DNA from: Haplosporangium gracile
Lineage: Eukaryota; Mortierellomycota; Mortierellomycetes; Mortierellales; Mortierellaceae
Assembly: GCA_015499985.1 (NCBI GenBank)
Contig: JAAAUF010000046.1
Location: forward strand, 408 to 45,619
Reading direction: 5' to 3'
Length of the DNA: 45,212 nt
This document shows, piece by piece, positions 1-9,444 of the stretch. The notes under the pieces are model-generated. The model was not told where the DNA came from, ran no database searches, and saw nothing but the letters and a program-made list of their open reading frames with translations. The position numbers and the translations under genes are program-made. Numbering within the stretch: the first letter of the stretch is position 1; every line of letters starts with the position of its first letter.

Positions 1-1038
1 ATGAAAAAAGCTTTTTTTTCCGCGTTCTGTGAGGAAACCCACTCCGATTATTTGTCCGCTGCGCGTCATGTGAAGCGCAACGCGTTTGTGGAGGGTCGTG
101 TTGATTATTTATTTTTTTTATTCATGTCTGACGTCACGAAGGCTCTTTTTTTTATGAGATGCTCACCGCGGGAAGCCGGCGGAAGGTGAAGAAGGGAAGC
201 AGAGGAGGAGGGAGAAGGGCTTTCTGCACGTGTAGGACAGAGGGATGGGAGGCAATCCACCTCGACTTCACCCATCACTCTTAGAAACTGAGCTACCACA
301 GTCCACTACACGGCACAGAACCACGTTTTCTTTTTATCTTCTAGCGCCCTGTAACAACTACCTCCATCCCAGACTCCTGGTGGCTCTAGGACGGAAGCAT
401 GATGATGAGGGTCAAAGATGAGTAGGGTAAGTAGCTAATCGACCCTCCTTTGATGGAAGCATCAACCTGAGGATGTGGACGATGGAGAATCACAAGACGT
501 GTCCTGTTGTTTGTTTTTTATTTTCACTCCCCAACGAAAACATTTTATTTTCGAGGGCGCGTTTCCGTTTTTTTTTTTTGCCCAATTTTCAATTTTCATT
601 TTCATTTTCGAAAAACATTGAAAAATTGTTTTTCGAGGTAACCCCGTGGCACTACTGGGCCTGTCCTGTGTCATGTCCTGTCGTACATACACCGTACACA
701 CGCACCCAAGTACACAGAGCACACACACACACACACACAGACACACACACAATCACAATCACAAACAACATAACGACGCGTCGTAATTTTGTGAACCGGT
801 CCCGTCTGACTACACCCCTTTCCGTTGGTTAGTTTGGTTGGCTTAGTTGGTTCACACTTCTCAGTCATCAGTCAAGTCGACACCGACTCGAATAAAGAGC
901 GATGCATTCACAAACTTCTTAATCTTTTTTTCCTTTTCCTTTTTTCTCTTTTCCCTTTTTTCCCTCTTTTCCTTTTTTTCTTCTTCACCCCAAACACACA
1001 ACACTCCCAACCCCTCACCCCAAAACACATACACAAAC
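1..1038. other. Non-coding 5' flank of the small HMG-like gene
   Basis: No convincing gene seen. The short open frames here have low-complexity translations. The stretch holds a CA dinucleotide tract (about 721-750). A long C/T-rich run (about 920-1000) lies just before the ATG at 1039, the usual look of a fungal core promoter and leader. The promoter role is inferred from position. Confidence 0.6.
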
Positions 1039-1230
1039 ATGCCCAAGGAAAAGTCTACCAAGAAGTCCGCCACCGGTGGTGCCAAGAAGTTGTCCGCCTA
1101 CAACAAGTTCATGAAGACTGAGCTCGCCAAGGTCAAGGTCGAGAAGCCTGCCCTCAACCACAAGGATGCCTTCAAGGAGGTCGCCGCCCGCTGGAAGACC
1201 GCCTCCGAGAACCCCAAGAACGCCAAGTAA
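1039..1230 (+). CDS. Small HMG-box/YABBY-like DNA-binding protein (63 aa)
   Basis: Single-exon gene for a very basic 63-residue protein. After a Lys/Ser/Thr-rich tail of about 16 residues it carries KKLSAYNKFMK, a helix with ELAKVK, then NHKDAFKEVAARWK and the end motif SENPKNAK. This is the compact HMG-like module seen in small fungal YABBY/HMG proteins, which bend or coat DNA in the nucleus. The ATG at 1039 is chosen because it follows the C/T-rich leader and begins the basic tail. The same frame is open further upstream (an ATG at 847), but that part translates into Phe/Ser low complexity typical of a leader. Codons are strongly C-ending (AAG, GCC, CTC), which suggests high expression. Family assignment is from memory of the motif; the target DNA is unknown. 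Confidence 0.78.
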   Translation: MPKEKSTKKSATGGAKKLSAYNKFMKTELAKVKVEKPALNHKDAFKEVAARWKTASENPKNAK

Positions 1231-2837
1231 TTTCTCTTCTACTTTGTTCTCAAGATGTCCAGGCCCTGTCCCAGTCCCAGTCGACTCTCGGTTGTTCTTG
1301 GAGGAAGGAAGGAAGAAGGATTTGTAGGGAGTGGAGGAGGATCTCGATGATTGACGAGGAGGAGGATGAGTGGAGGAGGGTTTGACCAAGGGAGCTTTTT
1401 TTTTTGTTAGTGTTCTCACGGACGTTTGCTTTTTCAGTTCATGTGGATTCACCCATTTTACTATTAGCTCTTCACTCTTCAGTCTCGACAGTCGTTATCA
1501 AGTCCCTTTCTTTTTCACAGAACTACTTTTTTACCTTTCTGCTTGAAGCAACACCAAACACAAACCAAACAACCCTCCCATGTACAATTATTAAAACCCC
1601 AATGTTAGCTACCAATAAGCTTCTTGCTATGGCCATGTAAATGACCTATCTATGCCAATGAGTGCAAATATCATCACTATGAATAACATGTGTGTACTAT
1701 GCCTGCTACGTGCCTACGAGAGTTCGTTATGCTGGTTTTTTTTTTTTTGTCTAGTAGACTTTTTTTTTTATTCTGCTGCTTTGAAATCAAAGGATGATGA
1801 CGAACCCTGCAGGGATGGTGAGCGATGAGGAGGAGGAGGGATCATCATGTTGATCTTTCGCGCCGATTCAATAGAGCTCGACATCTGATCGAGCCTGTTG
1901 TAGAGATCGAGTAGTAATCAATCTCGCTATTCCTCCTTGCATTCAACTTTTCCTTGGGACCTCTTTTCCTTATGTTTCCTTATGTTGTTTTTTTCCCCTT
2001 TTCCTTCCCCAGCCAAAAACACACAGGGTTCTGAAAAGGACTTTTTTCTTTCCCCTCCCCTACCCCGCGCCCAGAAATAATCCACCCACTTTTTTTTTAC
2101 GCTTGTTTTCACTTGGTGGGCCCACCACAAGCGCAATCGATGAGTGGTGCATTCAGACAGTGTGTGTTGTGAGAGCCGATTACTTTTTCTTTCAATTTAT
2201 GAAGGAAGTTGATCACGAGTTCCCCTCTGAAGGTTTTTTTTTGCTATCAATAGTTTATATTGTTCATATTACGAAGGATGAAGCATGGCGCTCTGCATGA
2301 TGAAAAAGCAGGGGAAGGGAAGGGAGAAGAAGTTGCACTAGGTGCGAGCCTGTAGATTGTGCCTGGGGGGAGGGGGGGAGTATCTGTGTGAGAGCAAATA
2401 ATCGATTTTCCCTTTTCCTTCGCCATCCGCCTTTTTTTTTGTGGCCCTTTTTCCCCAGCCCCCCCCCTAACAAAAGGTCACATAACGAAACGATAACGAC
2501 AACCCAACTCACGAAGTTAAGCAAAGAGAAGGAAGAGCAGCAAGCAGTTGAGTGCATAAGGAGAAGCAACAACAGCAAATAACTATACACAATGAACATA
2601 ACGCAAAGGACCCTACTCAATGCAAGCAGCACATACAACCAAAGGAAAAGCATACTAAACCAACCAAAAGACAATCAAAACACATATCAAATAACATCAA
2701 CAACAAACATATGCTCTTCGCATACATCCCTTCTTGTCGCACAAGCACAACAACAACAATAACAACAAGAAGAAACTACATTTCCTTTATTTTACTCTCT
2801 TTTCACCTGTACTTGTAACTTGTATTTGATTGTGTTA
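1231..2837. other. Intergenic region, convergent 3' flanks
   Basis: About 1.6 kb between the 3' ends of two convergent genes. It is A/T-rich with many homopolymer runs. Open frames here, including a 136-residue one on the minus strand at 2264-2674, are Leu/Ser or Lys/Gln low complexity without a recognisable domain. No RNA gene or mobile element seen. Confidence 0.6.
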
Positions 2838-5337
2838 TCAGAGAGCAACTACAGGAAGAGTAACGGTCTGTTGACCAACCTGCCAAGTCTTCCAAACACC
2901 CTGTCGCAGGAACCGTGAATGCAGCACCTGTAACATTGACCGCCCCGCCGCACAGATCTCTGGATGACCCTGTGGTAATGGCTCATGGTTCTCTTCTTTA
3001 TCTCCATTCCTTTCTTTGCTTGACAGGCCTCGTCGCTCAACTCCTTCTGTATCATGGCTATGGTAGTAGTAGTGGTGGTGATGGTGGTGGTGATGGTGGT
3101 AGGGAGGCTCCTCGGAACGATGGAAGCGGTGTTGTTCGATGTTCGAGCAGGAAGGAAACGGGGTTGGGGATGGGCTTTGGCTTCGATTCTGATCTCGAGC
3201 AGCGACAGTACTACTATTGTGGCGATGGGTGTAAAAAGAAGAGGGAAAGGAAGGGTCGTCGCTGCTGTCAGGGGCGGTATCGAAGGGGTGTATGCTTCTG
3301 GACAGTCGGCGGCGCTGGCCTTGTAGGCGATGATGCTGTAAGGGTGGTGAGGCTAAATGCATGGGTTTCGGTGGTGACACGATGGAAGGGCCCACTGCAA
3401 TGGGAAGAGGTGGTTTCGTGGTAGTGGCTGTAGGACAATTTGATGGCATGATGGGGGCGAGGGGGGATGTAGGAGTAGGGGGGAGTGCTCCCGGTATAGT
3501 TGTTGGATACGATCGTGGGCCATTGTTGTTGTTGTTGTTAAGAAGACTGGTCTCGAAGGGGTTCATTTCTTGGTCTGCTGAAGGATTACTTTTGCCGCTG
3601 AGCCAGAGAGGAGACGTGGGTGCGGTAGGTAACTGGTCACCCGGCGAAGGAATCTCGACCCCTGTGATTGCGACTGGGTGTCCGTTCAGGATGGCGGACG
3701 GGTAGCTGAAAGAGAAAAGACAATAGTCCTTCAATCCGTGGATGACCTCGTTTGCGGTTAGGTTGACCTGTGTCAGGACCAATAGTCTGTTGGCGAGGCT
3801 GTTATGGCTACTATCTTCCTCTTCTTCGTCCTCATCTTCTTCCTCGTCTGGCAGGAATGATTGTCCGTGCGCGGTGTCACACTCTCCCTCATCGTCGCTC
3901 ATATTCCCATCGTCGGCATAAGTACTACAATCCGTACTATCACGACTGTCGGTTGCTTCTGACAACACCTGGTTCTCGCTCATTCCTTGCTGGAGGAGTA
4001 ACTGTTGATTTTTCTGGTGGCGAAGGAGTTTGGTAGCCAGCTTCTGTTGTCGTATAAGCGCACGTTCCCGCTGCTTGAGAGCCCTGGCCGCTCGTTTGCG
4101 AGCCATCATCTTTGCAGTTGTCGGAAGCACATAGTTAACCGGATACCCCAACAACCATCCTGACAGCGTTACCATCGACAGTCCCAATCTTGTAGGGTCA
4201 TTCTCTGTCGCCGTTATTTCGGTGTATGGTGTCAGCTCCGATGAAGTTGTTGTTGTAGTTGTAGTTGTAGTATCGACTGTTGCTGTTGTTATGGTCGTAT
4301 CGCCGTCGTCGATGTGATCTGGTACTGGGAGGGGTAAGTAGCAGAGCTCTGCTTGGTCCCAACATTGGATCCTCATTTCAAGATCTGGGAGTAGGTGTTC
4401 TCTCAGGTACTTGTCCAGCGGTTCATATCGTCTTCCTGGCAGCTAGTCATAAAAAAAAGTTGACGGCAAGTTAGACCGTTAAAGAAAGTAGGACAAGGGG
4501 TGGCGACTTATTTTTTTTTGCCTATTAGTTTTTTCTCTGGCGAATAAGAAAAAGAATGAAAAGACTTACGATCTCGGGCTGGGAGAGGAGGTAGTCGACG
4601 TTGATAAAGACACGGTGGAGGCCGTGTTCGGAATCAGAGAGGTATTCGTGGATGTCTTGGAGGAGGAGTTGTCGATGGATGATGAAGATGTGATCGGACC
4701 CTATGCTGAGCAAGTCCAGGTGGCTGAACCTTGTCGTCTGAGGAAGACATGTAAAGATGAGAGAGAGAGAGAGAGAAGAAGTTGCGTTGGTCAGTGTTGT
4801 GGGTGAGGTGTGGGATATGGGAGTAAAGAAGTTGGAGGTTAAGATAGGTATAGGAGGAATAATAGAATGTGTGCTATTCTTACGTGGTGGAACATGGATT
4901 GGATGCGCTCGATGTCGTTTGGGTTGAGATAAAGTTGCTCGATCAACGCTGCCGATCTATGATCAACCATGAACAAGAAGTACACGTATGTGACATGGAC
5001 CAGGAGGAAGACGATGAGGGTTAACAATCGACTTTACCTTGACTAGTAATGTTCTCCTCCTTGCACATTTTCGTGATTGTTAGCAGGGACTGAACCTTAC
5101 CTCAGTCCTGCAGCAACACAAAGGATATCTATGATAGACCGAGAAAACATAGCGATGGTGTCAATCTAATTGTTCTTTTCGAAAAAAAAAAAGTGGGTTC
5201 GATTTGCTTCTGTTGCTTCGTCGTATACCGTTGGCGAGGGATGTCTGTGCGGTATGGTTGATCCGGCCATGAAGGGCAATGTTGACAATCCTCAATGCGT
5301 TGTCAAAGTAGCCCATGTCTGGTGTCAATATTGACAT
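2838..5337 (-). CDS. Five-exon protein of unknown function with large low-complexity insertions, possibly UPF0739/C1orf74-like
   Basis: Exons on the minus strand: 5337-5229, 5128-5101 (28 bp), 4956-4884, 4737-4570 and 4442-2838. All junctions are GT-AG and keep frame, giving 660 aa. The N-terminal 180 residues look like a folded domain: DNALRIVNIALHGRI, then ILCVAAGLRSAALIEQLYLN, then IGSDHIFIIHRQLLLQDIHE, and LDKYLREHLLPDLE. After a Thr-rich run come LSGWLLGYPVNYVLP, a Lys/Arg-rich helix, an acidic stretch, then LKDYCLFSFSYPSAIL. The remaining 250 residues are Pro/Ser/Asn/His-rich with a poly-His tract, ending in VWKTWQVGQQTV. The order of motifs reminded me of the UPF0739 (C1orf74, DUF4504) family, whose function is unknown; that link is tentative. 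The ATG sits directly after a CAA-repeat leader. Exon structure is solid; function is not. Confidence 0.78.
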
Positions 5338-5365
5338 GTTGTTGTTGTTGTTGTTGTTGTTGTTG
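5338..5365. repeat. (GTT)n / (CAA)n trinucleotide tract in a 5' leader
   Basis: About nine GTT units on the plus strand, which read as CAA/AAC immediately before the ATG of the minus-strand gene ending at 5337. CA-rich unstructured leaders are common in fungal mRNAs. The repeat is likely to vary in length between strains. Confidence 0.85.
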
Positions 5366-6639
5366 TGTCTTTTAGAGTGTTGGGATGATAAGAGGGTATT
5401 GTGGAGTAGAGAGAAACGAAAGAAAGTGGGAAGTAGGCAAGTGTGTGCGGAGGAGAGTGTGAGAATATACGAGGCGAACAAAAACGAACCCCCGTCCCTT
5501 CGTTTTCGTTTTTTTTTTTTATTCATTTCAACGACAAATGAAAACGCCTCATTGTCCGAGTCCAAGTCCAAGTCCAGCCCTTCCTTTTTCCTTTCCTCCA
5601 CTCTTGTCGCGTCTTCATCTCCGGACTAAGGTGAATAAAGAAAAAAATTATTTCTCTTGCACCAAGTCTCACTCATTGGATAGATCGATCCCACACAACT
5701 TTTTTTCCCCCTACAAATACAACAAGAGCTGTTCGAAAATAACAACAGTCAAAAACTAACAGCCAAAAAACCACTATACCGGGAAGAGGTTTTGGTGGTG
5801 ATGATGAAGATGAGGATAGAGATAGCGATGCAGATTATGCAGGGGACCTATTGTGCCTCTTCAGAAGTAGGGTTCCAGCAAAAAGCAGGTACCACATCTT
5901 CAATCCCTTTGGGGGCTTGAGATTATGCAGCGCCTGAAAAGTGACTGCCTGATCTGGCTCTGCCTTGCTCCCTAATGCAGCCAATTCGAGGAGGGAATTG
6001 AGCTCTTACTTACTGCTCTTTTTGCCTAGGCAGCCAAAACCCAATCGTACAGCATGCTATGACACCCCAATTAGAATCGGTGTCGAATCTAGCCCATCAC
6101 ATATCAACAAAAACTCAGCCCTTCGTCCTTCTTCTATCCTGCGTGCCCCGTGTATAGTTAACTAGTGGGCGCATGTCGATAGAAGCGCTCGAAGGGTCTA
6201 GGGGAGGAAAGAAGTGTATCCAGCCGTTTCCCATTGTCAAAAAGAAGGTACATGCAGACAACAGTAATAGCAAGAATAATATCCACAAACACATACACAT
6301 CGAATACAAGGAGAGGAGAAGGAGAGAGAGGATGTAGGGGGGTTTTTTGGAGTCTCTGGTAAGACTAACTTTTCTTTTTTATTGTTATGCTTCATCATAA
6401 AAAACGCAAAAAAAAAAAGCACATCTTTTCTTCGTTTCTGATATAACCGATGTTAGTCCCAAGAGAATGACCAAAGGGGGGGTGAAAAGGATGCAACAGT
6501 AACGAAAAAAAAAGAATGTTTTGATCGTTGTTGTTTTTTTTCAAAGAAAACAAAAAATCAAAAAAGTGAGAGACATTGGCCTTTATCTTAGGGTCAAGAA
6601 AGGGCAAGATGGACGCAAGGTGTCAGGCAAGTAGACAAA
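5366..6639. other. Intergenic region with one unexplained open frame
   Basis: Between the start of the five-exon gene and the 3' end of eS21. The only part with protein-like composition is a 57-codon minus-strand frame at 6005-5835, which has no upstream exon I can join to it. The rest is homopolymer-rich non-coding DNA. Confidence 0.55.
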
Positions 6640-7583
6640 TTACTTCTGGTAGCTCCAGACCATGGACAAGACTGGATGAGATAAAGAAGGAAAGAGGAAA
6701 GGCGGAGTAACGCGTTAGCATGTCATATTATCGTTATCATTGAGACCAATTAAGCAAACAGCAAGGACAACAAGAAAAACGAGAGACGTACGACCATCCT
6801 TGGTGGCGAGGCGGTTGATCGAGTCATCGGCCTCGGACTGGGCACGGACGTAGCCAGAGAGGGCGTAGGTGGTGAAGGAGCCGGTGTAGCGGCCGTTCTC
6901 GTCAATGTTTCCGATGTTGATCTGAACGGAAGCGTGGTCCTTGGCGCCAATGAGGCGGTTAGTGGCGGAGCTAATTAGTGGTTGATAGGGAAAGAGGAAA
7001 GGGAAAGGTTATGAGTATATGAAGCAAATGGAGGTGCTATGGTACGGTCCAAGGCTGAGTGGCCGTATTGGGCTCCATAGGACGGGGACTACAGGGACGT
7101 AGAACGTGCTGGGTAAAGTCACGTCCTGTTTCCTTTGGTAAACGCGTTCCTGAAGAGATGTATGTCTACTCTGATTTTGTCTCAAGCAGCGGGTTTTATC
7201 GAGTTTCGAGAAATAAGGAACTGGCTTGTGTGAAAAAACCAGGTGTCAAAGGTTCTGAATGTGCCGCTCTCTGACAAGACTGAATGTCGAATTGTCAAGG
7301 ATTTGAGATGTGAAGGATCATAGTTCCGCCATGATATTGTGATCTTCCTCCTTGTGGTTATTACGTTTCCGGGGATGATTGATGATGGTTTCCACATGGG
7401 ATTCACTCTCATCTCTGCTCCTTGGATCCTGCTTTTTTTTGCTGAAAAAGAGCCCTTTGGATATCCTGACACTGTTGATTTTTTTTCCCCCTGCCTGGAT
7501 ATCACTGAGAATGCCGAACGTGGAGAGAGCTATTACCACTTGCGGGGGACGTAGGTCTCGAGGGTGATCTGGGGGGTCTCCAT
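6640..7583 (-). CDS. RPS21: 40S ribosomal protein eS21 (S21)
   Basis: Three exons on the minus strand: 7583-7537, 6970-6792 and 6671-6640. Both introns are GT-AG and the joined frame gives 85 aa, the normal size for eS21 (about 83-87). The protein starts [16 protein letters not shown], followed by [20 protein letters not shown], then [17 protein letters not shown] and [15 protein letters not shown], and ends with MVWSYQK. All are hallmark eS21 segments. It is a small-subunit protein on the solvent side of the 40S ribosome, needed for late 18S rRNA maturation in yeast. The first intron is long (566 bp) and splits the Cys16 codon. The gene is head to head with QCR9, starts 471 bp apart. Codons are strongly biased to C-ending forms, as expected for a ribosomal protein. 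Confidence 0.96.
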
Positions 7584-8054
7584 TTTTGATATGAATGTTT
7601 TTTTGTAAAGGTGATGCTTCCTTTTGGGGGGATCTTTAAGGCAAGAATAAGAGAAAGATCCAAATCGGCCCTCGCATCGTTCTCCTTCTTCAACCCCCCT
7701 CTGTGCCGCACGCAGATACACCCGCTCGTAACTCGGGTCCTTCTGCTCAAGGCGAAAAAATTCTTATTCCGCAATCTGTAATATGATTGGTTGCACAAGT
7801 ACGCTAACACCATTGATGCTAAACCACGCGATTTAAATCTATCCGGTGATGAAAACACATAGGTTGAAAAACAAATTTCGGGAAGTTGCTTTTTTCGGTT
7901 TTGGGTGCTGTTCGCGTAGCAGCATCCGTCCGGTCTAATCCCGTGCAAAAAACACCCCTAAGCGGAATTTCCGACATCTCTTTTTGTATTTTCATCTATT
8001 CGCATTAACTCCTCACTCTCCTCTCTCCACCACCCCGCCCCTCACACATCTACC
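7584..8054. promoter_or_regulatory. Divergent promoter region between eS21 and QCR9
   Basis: 471 bp separate the two start codons, so both core promoters must lie here or overlap. The QCR9 side has a C/T-rich leader ending in CACATCTACC before the ATG. No clear TATA box seen. The open frames in it are shadows. Confidence 0.6.
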
Positions 8055-8972
8055 ATGCCCGTCAAGTCCAACAACGGCACCTTTGCCAACAAGTTCGCCC
8101 GCGCCGGCTACAACACCATCGTCAAGCGCAACTCGATCTTTTTGACCACCATCTTTGTCTCCGCCTTCGCTGCCGAGATGGCCTTTGACTCTGTCTCCGA
8201 CCGCATCTGGGATAACATCAACAAGGGTGTACGTCCTCTCTCTTCTCTTCTTCGTCTACTCGCCTCTCCTTCCTTTCTTTTCGTCGTCCTTCTCTCTTTT
8301 CTCGTTCTTCAATACAACACAGCTACGTTCAGAACGAAAAACGGAAGGAAACACGGAAAATTCGGACTCTTTGTGCTCACGGAGGATTCAGGAACTGGGA
8401 CGACACGCAGCTGCACTGCAGCATTAGCCAACCTGTCCGCCGGATCGGACACTTTCAACAATGCGGCGTATGCATCACGTCAAGCCAACAACCTTGAGCA
8501 ACCTGCAGGACGACTTTTTACAGAACGAGGAAGCCACCTTGGCGGGAACAAATCACATATGAACGACTAGGCATAGAGACTGATCAGCACGTCAGGAACG
8601 CGGACTTTTTTTTTCCATATGAGACCAGGATGGAACCCACGCCCAATTGTTACTACAGAGCCGATCTTTATGAAAAACAGCACACGCAACTGCTTTTTGG
8701 AATATCCCAGTTCACATACATCCTCAGTTCATATCGCCAATCTTTCCTCAACCCAGCCCCTCTCTCTCCCTTACACGCCCCCCAATTACCATTTTGGCGC
8801 TTTCTAAATATCTCCCTACTTTTTATCATTTTTTTCTTTATCACGTCCTCTCTTGATCTTACGAGAAATATATATCTAACCCCACCCCTACTTCTTTTTT
8901 TTTCTTCTTCACTTCTGATCTCGATAATAGCGCCAGTGGAAGGACATCTCCGCCAAGTACACCACCGAGTAA
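8055..8972 (+). CDS. QCR9: Cytochrome b-c1 complex subunit 9 (QCR9/UCR10 family)
   Basis: Two exons, 8055-8228 and 8931-8972, joined at phase 0 across a 702 bp GT-AG intron, giving 71 aa. The protein has the family layout: a short matrix-side N-terminus with YNTIVKRNSIFLTTIFVSAF (residues 20-39), which begins the single transmembrane helix continuing to AAEMAFD, then SDRIWDNINKG and, after splicing, RQWKDISAKYTTE. The NKG..WKDI tail matches yeast and animal subunit 9. It is a small single-span subunit of mitochondrial respiratory complex III, next to cytochrome c1 and the Rieske protein. Reading through the intron stays open to a stop at 8568, which would replace the conserved WKD tail, so the spliced form is preferred. 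Confidence 0.93.
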
Positions 8973-9444
8973 ATACTTGTCTTCCCGCCTACCTTATCAC
9001 CCAATCTTCATTTATCTCAAAACCTCCTCATAAAGCTCCCTTCCCAACAAACAACCATAACCAAAATCGAAACCTCGCATTGGGTTACCTAGATTTGCTT
9101 GGTTTTTCATTAAAAGCATTACAATCAAAAGCTATGGGAAAAAAAAACACGACTGACAACGTAGTATGGCGCCGGATCTTTGGCGAGGACGTGCAATTGC
9201 AAATGTGGTGACATGGTTTTAAAATGCACGACAAATCCATTCTCTTATCAGTGCCGAGCCAGGAGATTATGGCTAATTCAAGTCGGAAGAAAGCGCACGA
9301 GAAATACTATAAAGGAACGTCAATATATGAAAGGTGGGGGGGGGGAGTTCTTTTTTAATAGTTTGGATAAATAATAGGTATGATACATGCAAAAGAAAAA
9401 ATGAGCGTTTTTGTGTATGGATGTGTGGGTGTATGTTCTCTATC
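8973..9444. other. Intergenic, convergent 3' flanks of QCR9 and the copper ATPase
   Basis: 472 bp of A/T-rich DNA with poly-A/T runs and a G10 run at 9335-9345. No gene or RNA seen. Confidence 0.6.

Noticed and set aside
5925..5965. TPP-riboswitch-like words TTGAGATTAT and CCTGATCTGG close together on the plus strand
   Set aside because: The essential ATAATGCCAGCG part and pairing helices are missing, and no thiamine gene is adjacent. The words lie antisense to an open frame. Judged a coincidence.
8055..8570. 171-codon frame as the QCR9 protein
   Set aside because: Splicing at 8228/8931 restores the conserved WKD tail and the normal family length.
8615..8665. tRNA/SINE-like box B (GGTTCCATCC, minus strand) inside the QCR9 intron
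   Set aside because: Box A is poor and too close, no cloverleaf can be drawn, and the box B lacks the usual CGA core.
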